Source: Stenogyne calaminthoides (lineage: Eukaryota > Streptophyta > Magnoliopsida > Lamiales > Lamiaceae). Taken from it: 64,000 nucleotides of DNA. The notes under the pieces were generated by a model. It did no database searches, was not told the origin of the DNA, and saw only the letters and a list, made by a program, of their open reading frames with translations. How positions within the stretch are numbered: the stretch's first letter is position 1; each line of letters begins with the position of its first letter. The stretch covers positions 7,073,263 to 7,137,262 of the forward strand of contig JBBCBC010000037.1 in NCBI GenBank assembly GCA_037126765.1, written 5' to 3'. This document shows, piece by piece, positions 1 through 10,530 of the stretch. The translations under genes and the position numbers were made by a program.

Positions 1-1183
1 CGTAAAAAATGAAAGCCGAGTCGAGGAAGTCACGGTCCGTGATGTCCTGCCGCCTTCCTCCGAGTGACTTCCACAAACTCCACATCCTATCGATATTAGA
101 GTGATGAGCGTAGAAAACCGGGTCCCGAGCCGCTGAGTAGAAATTCCCCATGTTCTCCATATTCCTTTGGGTCCGATCGCCCGTCCACACATGAACCGGG
201 CCATGAGGAATATTCTCGATCGACCCGCTTCCCTGATTCGGGTCATCCCCTCGCCTGTACGGGCTCCCGAAGAAAAGCCGAGGGGTTTTCGAGTTTGACA
301 CCATTTGCCTGTACATGACGGTCAAATTCCTCTTATATTGTTGGTCGGCGGAAATGTTGAGATCCGAGCCGCCGTAGTTTAAGTCGAGCGTAGTCGGTGG
401 CTGATGTAGTCGGTCGCGGAACTGGTCGTACAACGGGGAGTTCTGCTTCGCGTAAATAGCCGGGAGGCTCATTCCTCCAGGAGCATCCCAGTTCCAGAAT
501 GGCATAGCGAAAGACGGGTCGTCGATTAATTTTCCCAAGATTCTCTCGAAGAAGTAGAGATAGTATCGGTGGAAGGGGAAGAATAGCCACGAGTCGTGGA
601 CTTGGAGCTCGAGGTTAGGGAAGCCGACTTGGTCGTAAGCTCCGTCGCAATAGGCGCAATGCACGTTGGCTTGTTGCTTGAAGCTACGTGGATCGTCGTC
701 GGGGAGGGCGCGCATGAGCTCAATGGCTTTGTTGAATTTGGCTAGGTAGGCGTCGTCGACTAAGTGGGCGGCGGGGCGGAGGCGGAGCTTGGAGGGTGGT
801 GGAGGGAATTTGTAGTCGATGATTTGGGAGGTTGGCGGGGGGCAGCAGTTTGTTGGGGCTGCGCCGGCTGGAAGGTCGGCGGGGCCGCATTTTGTGACGT
901 CGGGGGCTGAGATAGGGGAGGCGAAGGCGAACGGGGAGGTGGCGAGAGTGGAGGCGCCGTACAGCCCGGCTCCCAGCCCGATTAGAACATTTCTCCTGTC
1001 AAACTTGTTTGGTTGGGTGGATTCTTGATTGTTGTTATCGGTTGATTTGCATGATATTTTGTAGGTGTGGGAGGTGGGTTTTTTGATCTTGGGGAAATGA
1101 CTTGGTTTAGCCAAGAAGGGAGCGGAGGGGTTGGAGGTGGTGGAAAGGGTGGTTATAGGGTGTGAGATAAAGGAAGAAGCCAT
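1..1183 (-). CDS. PPO: Polyphenol oxidase PPO-1, N-terminal 394 codons (runs off window)
   Basis: Plastid catechol oxidase, a type-3 copper enzyme that oxidises o-diphenols to quinones in the thylakoid lumen. I translated the minus strand from the ATG at 1183 and found no stop down to base 2. Seen: a Ser/Thr-rich transit peptide; a twin-arginine lumen-targeting motif (RRNVLIGLG) before a hydrophobic stretch; the mature start near CGPADLP; CuA motifs HCAYC, VHDSWLFFPFH and RYYLYF; CuB motifs PHGPVHVW and FYAHHSNIDRMW; and the beginning of the DWL domain. All six copper His ligands are present. The rest of the DWL domain and the KFDV domain lie outside the window. It is intronless here, as is usual for eudicot PPOs. 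It is the leftmost member of a same-strand array. A copia element sits about 150 bp upstream. Whether the 3' end is intact cannot be seen. Confidence 0.93.
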   Translation of the reverse strand, partial: MASSFISHPITTLSTTSNPSAPFLAKPSHFPKIKKPTSHTYKISCKSTDNNNQESTQPNKFDRRNVLIGLGAGLYGASTLATSPFAFASPISAPDVTKCGPADLPAGAAPTNCCPPPTSQIIDYKFPPPPSKLRLRPAAHLVDDAYLAKFNKAIELMRALPDDDPRSFKQQANVHCAYCDGAYDQVGFPNLELQVHDSWLFFPFHRYYLYFFERILGKLIDDPSFAMPFWNWDAPGGMSLPAIYAKQNSPLYDQFRDRLHQPPTTLDLNYGGSDLNISADQQYKRNLTVMYRQMVSNSKTPRLFFGSPYRRGDDPNQGSGSIENIPHGPVHVWTGDRTQRNMENMGNFYSAARDPVFYAHHSNIDRMWSLWKSLGGRRQDITDRDFLDSAFIFY

Positions 1184-1218
1184 GTTGTTATGGGATGCAT
1201 TACATTGGATTGGTATTA

Positions 1219-1226
1219 ATTTATAG
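1219..1226 (-). promoter_or_regulatory. TATA box of PPO-1
   Basis: On the minus strand this reads TATAAATT, about 36 bp upstream of the ATG. It aligns with TATA elements at the same place in PPO-3 and PPO-4. The copia insertion lies a further ~110 bp upstream, so the core promoter is kept but more distal elements are displaced. Confidence 0.6.
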
Positions 1227-1335
1227 GCTAGGCTATTGTTTTGGACGGATGGATAGTGGGGACGCACACTATTCTATGCATATTAAAATAATTAATTTAA
1301 TGTAAATTAAATATGAAGCTTCTTCTATTAATATG

Positions 1336-1510
1336 TGTAAAGATGATTAGAATATCACCATTGAATTGGTGATAGGAGAAATCTGTTATTAATAGAACGA
1401 TTACATGAATACAACAACTTTCGCAAGATACACGGGAGATTTACATGGAAATAATATAAAATACATAAATACATGGTCAAAAGAATAATTTCTATTCTTT
1501 ATCTCTAATA
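1336..1510 (-). repeat. 3' LTR of Copia-1
   Basis: A 175-bp direct repeat of 5959-6133 with 5 visible mismatches. It ends next to the target duplication ATATG and lies on the PPO-1 side, in the same transcriptional orientation as PPO-1. Read-out transcription into PPO-1 is therefore geometrically possible. Confidence 0.93.
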
Positions 1511-3110
1511 CCCCCCGTCAAGCTCCGAGTGGGGTGAAGGCACACACAGAGCTTGGAACGAAGAAACTCAAATGCCGGACGAGGGAGGCTCTTCGTGAAG
1601 ATGTCTGCTATCTGAAGATGTGAAGGAACAAAGCTAGTAGATAACTTCCCAGAAGAGACGAGCTCACGAACAAAGTGATAGTCCAAATCAATATGCTTGC
1701 ACGCTTATAGGGCAAATGATTTAAACTCAAGAACAGGGCACTCTTATTGTCACACAAAAGAGTCGGACGAGAAGTTATGTTTGAACGGAGCTCAAGGAGA
1801 AGATTAGTGACCCAAACCAATTCAGAAGTTGCATTAAGCTAATGCCCTACTTTCAGATTCACGGCTTGATCGGACATCCGTTGGTTGTTTCTTAGCAGAC
1901 CAAAAACAAGATTTCCCCAATAAAAATAGAGTAACCATAGGTGGAACGACGCTGCGTCTCGGTCTGCAACGGGCCCAACGAGATCGGAATAACCCAAAAA
2001 ATGTCGGCCTCTTGACGAAGGAGAGACCATAGTGAAGCGTACCGCTTGACAAAGCGAAGAATACGTTTCACCGCTAGAAAATGAAATCGGTCGGAGAGTG
2101 AAGGAACCGACTAACCGAATCGACGGTGTATGAAGATCGGGGCGGGTGATGGTCGATATCTTTGCAAGGCCCCAACAAGTGATTCAGATAGCGTGGGATC
2201 ACGAAACAGATCACCGGTCTCGACAAGAGACTCCCGTGACCAATGGAGTGGAGACAGGGCTTGAGTCCAACAACTCGGCTGCGTTCAAGGATATCATGGG
2301 CATATTTGGCTTGACCCACAAACAAGCCAAATAGATGTATAAGAAACCTCAAGACCGAGGAAATAATTCAGGCGCCCAAGGTCCTTGATGGCAAACTCAC
2401 GGTGTGTACGAGATATAAAAGTTTGCAACAACGAAATCATCATTCCTCGTAACAATGATATCATCGACATAGAAAAAGAATAAATAATGTAAGTACCTCG
2501 ATGAAAGTGAAACAAAGGAAGAATCACAACGACTCTGGAGAAAGCCAAGGCTGGTGAGAAACGAGCTAAACCTCTGAAACCAGGCAAGGGGAGCCTGGCG
2601 AAGACCATAAAGAACTTTCTTGAGTCGACACACATGATCGGGGAAACGAGGATCAATAAACCCCCCGGTTGAGCCATGAAACCTTTGGTTTGTCAAGAAC
2701 GCCATTAAGAAAAGCATTCTTGACATCAAGCTGATGAAGAGGCCAACTATGCTGAACAGATAAAGCCAGGATAATGCCAACGGTTGCAGCTTTGACAACC
2801 GGACTGAACGTGTGATGAAAATTGGTTCCTGGAATTTGTGTGAAGCCCTAAGCAACAAAACGGGCCTTGTGACGTTCAATAGAGCCATCAACATGAAACT
2901 TCGTACGAAAAACCCATTTCGAGCCCACAATATTCGTACCCGGAGGGCGGGGTACCAAATCCCATGTGTGATTCGAACGGAGGGCATCAATTTCCTCTTG
3001 CATAGCAGCAAGCCACTCGGGACACTTGGCTGCAGACTTAAATCCACGAGGCTTAGTGGTGGAAACGAGAGCGATAATAAGGCAAAGGAAGCTAAGTCAA
3101 GAGGGTAATG
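1492..3110 (-). pseudogene. Copia-1 reverse transcriptase and RNase H, frameshifted
   Basis: The 3' part of pol, broken into several frames. Recognisable RT blocks are YGLRQAPLAWF and the catalytic YVDD (about 2400-2600). RNase H blocks are DNKSA (about 1740) and the C-terminal stretch QIADIFTKSLPRPAF (about 1560-1640). The pieces lie in at least three frames, so no full-length RT can be made. The order and spacing match copia pol. Confidence 0.88.
1511..1519 (-). other. Polypurine tract of Copia-1
   Basis: The minus strand reads GACGGGGGG immediately before the 3' LTR, the expected place for the plus-strand primer. Confidence 0.75.
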
Positions 3111-3119
3111 GGGCTTGAA

Positions 3120-3310
3120 AAATGCCACCGAGCCTCGCAGACCATCGGTGTGGCGAACCCGCGGAGGAGGCCGGAGGCGCGGCCGCAGCAGTCCGCGGAT
3201 CGAGCGGAGGCCGCCGCACGGCCGAGATGAGGTGCGCGGCCGGTGCAGAGGCGCCGGCGGAGCCTCGGCCGCACGATGCGGCCGGGTCGAGCGCAGGGCA
3301 TGCACTTGGT
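3120..3310. other. GC-rich spacer between integrase and RT of Copia-1
   Basis: About 190 bp of markedly GC-rich sequence, far above the surrounding element and its AT-rich flanks. It occupies the poorly conserved linker between integrase and RT. No domain was recognised in any frame. Confidence 0.5.
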
Positions 3311-3329
3311 TAGAGCGGCTGAACAGAAC

Positions 3330-5740
3330 GCCTAAGTCGGACCGATCATCAAGGACGCGGGCGAGTGATGCACATCACATGAGGTCTGGTGGTGAAGGCG
3401 AAGCCGAAAGGGAAGGAAGGACGGGTTGCCGCCCCTGGCATCCAAGAAGGTAGTAATGTCTAATTTTGAGACCGGGGTGGTAGACGGCTCTCGAGAAAAA
3501 GGAAAACAAAGCTCATCAAATTGAGCATGATGAGAAATGAAGGTCCGAGAAGAGACGGGATCAAAACATCGAAATCCGCAGTAAATCTTTGCTATAACCC
3601 GAAAAAAATACACGGACGACTACGAGGCTCCAGTTTGTTATCAGCATAATCCCGAAGGTATGGAAATACCCGACACCAAAAAGGCTTGAAGTTTGCATAA
3701 TTAGGGGCATAACCAAATAACAACTCAAAAGGTGATGAATTTTGCAAAACGGAGAAAGGAAGCCGATTGATCACAAAAACAGTTGTAGCAAATGCCTCAA
3801 ACCAGAGAGAGACAGGTGCATGGGCATGAAATAGCATGGACAGACCAGTTTCAGATATGTGGCGATGCTTACGCTCAGCTCGGCCATTCTGTTGCGGAGT
3901 GTAAGGGCAAGACAAACGATGAAGTATGCCATTAAGATTCATAAAATTCCGGACTTTAGCATTAACAAACTCAGTTCCCCCATCACTTTGAAAAACCTTG
4001 ATTTTACAATCAAATTGATTGCAGACAAAGGTATGAAACTGAACCAAAATATCGTAGAATTCAGACTTAGCACGCAACGGATAAATCCAGCAAAATCGAG
4101 AGTAATCATCAATAAATGCAACATAATAGCGGAAACCATCAGCAGTAGAAACTGGTGCAAGACCCCATAAATCACAATGAATTAAATCCAAAACACAATC
4201 AACACGTTTCTCATTCAACTGAAAAGATAATCTCTTGCTCTTAGCCAACTGACAAGAGAAGCAGACACCCGGATTCGGTAAAACAGATGTAACAGATAAA
4301 TAACCAAGTTTGTTCAATAAAGAAATAATAGAATGTGGGACATGCCCCAGGCGTAAATGTCATAAACTGAAACTAGCCTTCAATTCTTTATTCCGGACAG
4401 CAGCAACCAAAGCCGGAATCACTCGATCAAGCAAATATAAGCCTTTATCACACCTTCCCTGTGCCAGGATTTGCTTTGTCACTCGGTTCTGAATGACAAA
4501 GAACTTATCAGAGAAGATCACATCAACAGGAAAATCGGATGTTAGTTTACTGATAGATAACAGATTTTTAATGATATGAGGAACCACTAAAACATCCAGC
4601 AATTGCACATCTGCAGATAATTTACTAGAACCAATATCAGAAATATTCAAAGCATTGCCATTACCAACAATGACTGACCCATTACCAGAATAAGGCTCGT
4701 AAGTGTCCAATGCAGAAGGCTGATTTGTCATGTGAGCAGAGGCACCCGAATCAAGATACCAATCAGGAGCAGAGTCCGACACATTGCAGGAGGATGTGAA
4801 TGCCTGGGCTAAGTGTGCTGAAGAGACAGGTTGACGAGCATTGAGGAATTGAGGACATTTATCCTCACAGTGCTCCCCACGACATATCTGACAACGATGG
4901 ATTCGACACCCCCCATTCGTAGAAGTGGAAGACCCATTGGTGAAGCCAGAGTTGCCGTGCTGTCCACGGTTGCCAGAAAAGTTTCCACGATTGCTGCCCA
5001 AATCCCGGTGAACCCTGCTGTCCACGGGAGTTACCACCCGATGAAGATGAACGGCCCTGACCACGGCCCGAGGAACGATCAGCCGAGAATGCAGCCTGCG
5101 GAGGGGAATTTTCCATAGCACGAAGCATGGACTCATACTGTTTGGCTTGGCTCAACAAATCACGAAACGCCAGAATATGAGTGAATGCCATTCGAGTATC
5201 CGCAAAGCTTGCAAATTGGACACCCAATCCACGCAAAAACCAATGACTCTTATCTGATTCAATAACAGGACAATCAATAGCATGCAATTGATCACATAAC
5301 GACTTAAATTTCTTACCATACTCTTCAACTGGAGAATCACCCCGACGAAGAGAGAGCAATTCCTCGCGTAGTTGATGCTGGCGAGTTGCGGAGGAATAAA
5401 TGCCCTCCAGAGTAGACCACATAGCGCACGATGTGGTGGATTCCAGAACTTCAGAGGCGGCGTCTTCGGATAGCGATGTGTAGACGACGCTAAGGAGCTT
5501 GCGGTCCTTAATTTTCCAGGCCAGATAGGCTGGATTGGGCGAAGCCACGCCCTTAGCAGAGGTGACGGTCGTCGGAGGAGAGGCGAGCGATCCGTCCAAG
5601 TAGCCGAGCAGGTCAAAACACTCGGCCATATGTTCAATTTGCCGACCCCACGGAAGGTAATTCGAGGAGCCCAATTTGATTCCAGCAACCATGTTGATCA
5701 TGGCGGTGATGGGAAGAGAATCGGTGGGAGGATTAGCCAT
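3330..5740 (-). pseudogene. Copia-1 gag, protease and integrase, frameshifted
   Basis: Gag starts at the ATG at 5740 (MANPPTDSLP) and is open through a typical UBN2-like copia gag with a Gly/Ser/Arg-rich tail. A frameshift at about 5000-5100 moves into a frame with a zinc-knuckle-like cluster (CQICRGEHCEDKC), the protease site LDSGASAHM, and the GAG-pre-integrase region. Integrase follows at 3592-4317, with acidic residues in HCDLWG, QSDGGTEF and the Glu of QQNGRAERKH. Frameshifts and stops separate the blocks. Confidence 0.88.
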
Positions 5741-5943
5741 GGCGAGATGAGAGAGAAGAGTCGCGATGGGAATCTGAGAGGGACGATCGAGAAATTCGGT
5801 GTGAGTGTGTAGCGGAAGAGTGAATCCCAGAGAGACCGGATGAAACGGAGCACCGGAGAGGACGATGCGAAAAAGCCGGAAGAAGAAGAAGGGGAGAGAA
5901 GATCGACGGCCGGTTGACTTGGGATTAGGTTAGGATCTTTTAC

Positions 5944-5958
5944 TGACGTCTGATACCA
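5944..5958 (-). other. Primer-binding site of Copia-1
   Basis: Directly after the 5' LTR the minus strand reads TGGTATCAGACGTCA. It resembles the initiator Met-tRNA primer site used by most plant copia elements (TGGTATCAGAGC). Confidence 0.85.
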
Positions 5959-6133
5959 TGTAAAGATGATTAGAATATCACCATTGAATTGGTGATAGGA
6001 GAAATCTGTTATTAATATAACGATTACAGGAATACAACAACTTTCGCAAGATACACGAGAGATTTACATGGAAAGAATATAAAATACATAAATATATGGT
6101 CAAAAGAATAATTTCTATTCTTTATCTCTAATA
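5959..6133 (-). repeat. 5' LTR of Copia-1
   Basis: 175-bp LTR, followed on its outer side by the target duplication ATATG (6134-6138). It pairs with 1336-1510. Confidence 0.93.
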
Positions 6134-6138
6134 ATATG

Positions 6139-8000
6139 TTATTAACATATTATGCTTTTACTTTTTGTTAAATTTGTCCAAGCATCATTGCGCATGCTAT
6201 GTAATGTTTACAAAACTTGCCATTTTTTGTAGTTGCACATTATAATAGTACATCTTGTTATTTTTAATTTTTTTTTTATCAGGATGTTATATCTTAGTTG
6301 GATGCCTTAATTTGTGTAAAGCATATAATAAATTAAGATAAAGAAACGGATGACAAATTAATTTGTGCCTTAATTCGCTCGCCATCAAACAAAATCTTGA
6401 ACATTATATAAATAAATAAGAGTGAGTATCTTGTACACTAAATATACCGTACATTCATTATTTTAAAATATATAATTTGTTGTATTGAAGCTACGACTTT
6501 TTATACTAAAACATGCAACATATATTAATAAAGAAGTTGTAAGTTTCAGTATAACAAATTATGTATTTTAATACAATAAATTATATATTTAAAAAATATA
6601 CTATGAAATGCAATTTGTGCATACGAGACGTAAGATGTAGCCAATAAATAATTTTGTGACAGCAATTGGACACAAGAGTACACCTAATTTATTAATGAAG
6701 ATGAGTTGATCAGTTGAAGATTAAACCTAATCTTGTCCTTCTAGGAAAGAAACAATCAAACCCAATAGTTGACTATTTTAGTTAAAGCATAATAGATTAC
6801 AGATCATTTTATCTACTAACTCCAATTTAGGGGCGGCTAATGGCGTATATAACTTCATTTCTTCCTTTTTCTGTAATTAAATTTTTATTAACAGGGTTGA
6901 GAGTTTGTTTCTATTTTCTTTTTCTTTTTTGAAAGGAGAGTTTGTGTCTTTGATTAACTTAATTGAGATATTCTTTTGCGCCCAGACTTCTCAACTGTTA
7001 AGAGTTATGTCCGAGAACAATTAATATTTTGGAAGTATAGAATGAGAGATCACATATTTTATTATTGGTATTCCATTTTATATTACTACATAATATGGAT
7101 GAATAACACATAAAATAATAAAAAATCTCAAAACGAATCACCATATTTTAGATTCATGTGGTAAATATCTAGCAGGATGAAACATCAATGAAATAATAAA
7201 AATGAAACAGTAACATCAAACCAAACTAATATAGAGAAAGTATTTTGTACAATTAATATTGTTTAATAAAAATAATTATAATATTGTTCAGTGAAAATAA
7301 TTAATGTTTATCCATTGATATTTATTGAGTAAAAATAATTACTTGTACTTGCAAAATTTAATAATATTATTTAAAATACATTTAAATTACAAAGTCTAAT
7401 AGGCAAGTTTGTCATTTATATATACACGTACATACATACGTACGTTAAGTCATCCAGAGGACATAAGATTTAGACAATGTCTCATATGCAATTGATGCAC
7501 GGATCCCCTACTCACATATTCATAGAACGTGTCTAGTATATTCAATGGGTCAAGTATTTTTTTTAATGGGTCATTCAGTTGCATGGGTGCACAGTGCATT
7601 TGAGTGCACAAGAAACTCACTTTAAGATTTATATATAATTAAATAATTGAATAAAAGAAAAGGGAAAAAAAGGAAAAAAAAAGGCGTTCAATGTATTTAT
7701 TATAATGAAGCTAGAATTAGGACATAAGCAAGATTTTTAAAATCTAACAATAAATTAAAAGTGATATTACACCATATTGTTAACTTAAATTTTAATATAC
7801 ATGGTCTATTATAGGGCCGATCACAACTGAATGTGACATTCTTTCTTGTTGGGAGATGAATTTAATAAAGATATATGATTTTGATTAGATCCCAAAACCC
7901 TGAGTATGACATGTTCAGAATAATCTTGATAGTTGAGTCGAGATTCGGTTTTTAGAGTATTCGGGATGATATCTCGCAAAATGTATAGTCGCAGATATAG
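6139..8000. other. AT-rich flank upstream of PPO-1, no gene seen
   Basis: This is the former distal promoter of PPO-1, moved away by Copia-1. The stretch at about 6720-6840 resembles 23255-23360 upstream of PPO-4, so it was duplicated with the gene. It contains one fold-back element (6423-6640) and a related fragment at about 7490-7620. No coding region was recognised. Confidence 0.6.
6423..6640. repeat. Fold-back MITE, GTGCAC-end family, copy 1
   Basis: The first and last ~95 bp are imperfect inverted repeats of each other, from GTATCTTGTACAC to the complement of GTGCATACGAGAC. It is a degenerate member of the family also seen at 10997-11223, 22762-22975 and 24255-24595. It has no coding capacity. 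Confidence 0.6.
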
Positions 8001-8009
8001 ATCGAAGTT

Positions 8010-8310
8010 AGGATCTCAAGATTCTTCAAGGTCTCAAGATGTTTCAAGAAATCAAGTTTCAATATGAAATCAAGTTTCGAGGTTTCAAGAAGAAATCGAG
8101 AATCAAGACTCATTGAGAAAAAGTCGAGATATCAAGACTCGAAGATGAAAATCGAGAATCAAGACTCAAAGATGAAGACTCAAATCGAGAAGATATCAAG
8201 ACTCAAGATGAAAGACTCGAAGAAATCAAGACTCAAGACGCAGAAGACTCAAGAATCAAGATCAAGAATCTCAAGACTCGAAGAATTATCAAGACTCAAG
8301 AATGACAATG
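8010..8310. repeat. Degenerate tandem repeat of an AAGACTCAAGA-like unit
   Basis: Purine-rich sequence built from many variants of ATCAAGACTCAAGA and CTCGAAGA. It leaves a frame open at 8064-8438, but the product is only Lys/Ser/Arg/Gln low complexity. Treated as satellite-like DNA, not a gene. Confidence 0.75.
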
Positions 8311-8399
8311 CTCAAGATAAACCTCAATGTTCCAAGACATTGAACATATCTATCCAAGGATGCACATCGAGAAGATCGCGATTCCTTAAGAAAAATAGA

Positions 8400-9880
8400 T
8401 ATTTGCCAAGACATTCAAATGCGCATAAAATGAACTAAGTCAAAGTGTTGTTAAGGTTATATCATGCTGTAACCAAAAGCCGAAGGTAAACCTTTAATTC
8501 GAGACAAAAGTCAAAATATCTATCTGAAGATCGGACCATATCGACAAGATCGTGATTCCTTAAAAAAAGATTGATATTTACAAAAGACATTCAAAAAGTG
8601 AAGATCAAAAAAGAACTAAGTCAAAAACGTTGTTAGGGAGTTTCAAACCCTTATATCACTCTCACACAGAATGAAACCAAAAAAGCTATCTCCTCCAACG
8701 GATAGTTTTTCTAGAGTGACCTTGGTGTATGCAAAAATACTTGTGACCCTCTACATTGTAAAGACAACAAAATTTGTAAGCAACTCAAGAGCTCAAACTT
8801 ATTATCAAAAAAAAGAAGCACGGAAAAACTTAGAATTCCAGCTTTTAAAAAGAGAAGCTCATTCCATGAAAGGCTATTGATAAGAATATCCAAAGTTAGG
8901 GAGATTTCAAACCCTTTGCATTGTACTTTATTGTAAAGGATATCTCATCCTAGTTGGAAACCTCACGGAAATCCCCAAACCCTTTAGAAGGTAGTTTGAT
9001 AGTTTTTGGTGAGAAGAGTGACCTTGGTGTATGCCTATAAATACTTGTGACCCTGAATTAGTAAGGTTACGGAAATTTGATTGTGTTTGACTCAAACTCA
9101 AACTTATTATCGCGGGTTAAAGAAAACTCGGAAAACTTAGAATTTCCCAAATTTAGACCAATAAAAAAACACTTAAAAAACCTCATATTTGCATAAATTC
9201 AAAATCTTTCATCCAACATCAAGTTTAGAAATTGTTGAGGAAACTAAATAAATAGACTATTCTTTCTTTATTTTCACTATTGCATTGACTCGAATCTTTT
9301 TAGATGAGGTTGGAATTCTCTCATGGTAAATTCTCTCATGGAATCATCGAATCACTATTCCATTAAAATAAGGTTTCCGTGGAAGCATAAACCAACCCAT
9401 TTAAATTGTCCACTCTGTTGGGCCTCCTCTCCTAGAGGCAAGGCAATGATTCGGCCCATGGTGAGGGAGTGTTGAGGAAATTAAATAAATAGATTATTCC
9501 TCGTGACCCTCTTTATTATCTCGAGCTTTTAGATGAGGCGAATTCTCTCATGGTATCTTTGACCCGTGGCGTTGTGGGTTCGACCAAATCATCGAAACAA
9601 CTCCACCCATTTAAATTTTAAAAACACTCACGTTGGGCCTCCTACTCCAAAGACTAGAGGCCAACATTTCTTGTTATCATAGTTATTTTCTTGTGAATTA
9701 ATTTATTCCAAGTGTTTCTCTACTGAAATTAAATAAATAGATTATTGAAACCAAATTTTGCCAACGGCTAGAAAGTAAATATTAAAAAAAAAAACAATTT
9801 AGACCAATAAAAAAACACTTAAAAAAACCTCATATTTGCATAAATTCAAAATCTTTCATCCAACATCAAGTTTAGAAATA
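8400..9880. repeat. Patchwork of local direct duplications
   Basis: Several blocks occur twice. One is a block with GAGTGACCTTGGTGTATGC at about 8710-8760 and 9012-9070. Another is an ~80-bp block beginning TTTAGACCAATAAAAAAAC at about 9160-9238 and 9800-9880, nearly identical. A third is a TTAAATAAATAGATTATT motif at about 9245, 9480 and 9725. The 80-bp block also resembles about 23712-23830 upstream of PPO-4, so it is part of the duplicated PPO flank. No gene is evident. Confidence 0.65.
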
Positions 9881-10182
9881 ACAACAAATTTTTTATTTAA
9901 ATTCACTTGTAAAATTTTCATCCTTCCGAGAGAACAACTTATATATATTGAAAAAAGGCAAAAGGAATAAAAGGAAACCATGAATCCAATATATAGCTCA
10001 TTACGCATGCTGGTTTATATCATTTATCGTTCATTCACTTATAAACATTCAGGAAGTCTCGCATAAGTCGTAATGTTTTTCTTTCTTCAGACTTTTCTGT
10101 TACTACTTACTAGCTATATGTATCTTTAAAATGTGATAAAGAATTGCAAGAGTATATATATGTCTTAGCGATTTAAATCGAA

Positions 10183-10530
10183 ATGGTCTCATAACTTTGC
10201 AGCCTTATTGAAAAGGTCCCGTATGTATCACATGTTTCAATTTAGTCTCGTATGTTTTCAATTTGTGTCAATTTAGTCCCAAATTTCCGAAGACCCGTCA
10301 AACTACCCAAAAACGACGTCTTTTTTTGATAAATTCCCGACCGAAATTAGGGGCGCGTGTATCACACACACCTAAAACGACGTCGTTTTTTGGTAGTTTG
10401 ACCGGTTTTCGGCTATTTGGGACTAAATCGACACAAATTAAAAACATACGAAACTTAATTGAAACATGTGATATATACGGGACCTTTTCAATAAAGGTGC
10501 AAAGATACGAGACCATTTCAATTTGAATCC
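10183..10530. mobile_element. Fold-back (Mutator-like) MITE with ~140-bp arms
   Basis: The left arm starts near GAAATGGTCTCATAACTTTGC. The right arm ends near the complementary GCAAAGATACGAGACCATTTC. Both arms carry CAATTTAGTC/GACTAAATC and ACGACGTC blocks. Arms about 140 bp long flank a short loop. The open frames inside are palindrome artefacts. Related to 17655-18005. Confidence 0.8.

Larger units (their letters stand above)
1336..6133 (-). mobile_element. Complete Ty1-copia LTR retrotransposon (Copia-1)
   Basis: A 4798-bp element read on the minus strand. It has two 175-bp LTRs (1336-1510 and 5959-6133), a primer-binding site next to the 5' LTR, a polypurine tract next to the 3' LTR, and a 5-bp target duplication ATATG at 1331-1335 and 6134-6138. 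The order is gag, protease, integrase, RT, RNase H, which is copia order (integrase before RT). By eye the LTRs differ at 5 of 175 positions, so the insertion is fairly recent. The coding region nevertheless has several frameshifts, so the copy is not autonomous. The LTR ends are TA...CA rather than TG...CA. The clade may be Ale/Retrofit-like, judged only from the RNase H tail. Confidence 0.95.

Noticed and set aside
3115..3453. 112-codon plus-strand frame, Arg-rich
   Set aside because: Consequence of high GC in the Copia-1 linker; antisense to pol.
8010..8310. Possible CRISPR-like array
   Set aside because: Units are variable and directly abutting with no unique spacers, and this is plant nuclear DNA.
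8064..8438. 124-codon open frame
   Set aside because: Entirely within the degenerate tandem repeat; low-complexity product with no domain.
10263..10526. Overlapping frames on both strands
   Set aside because: Artefacts of the palindromic arms of the fold-back element.
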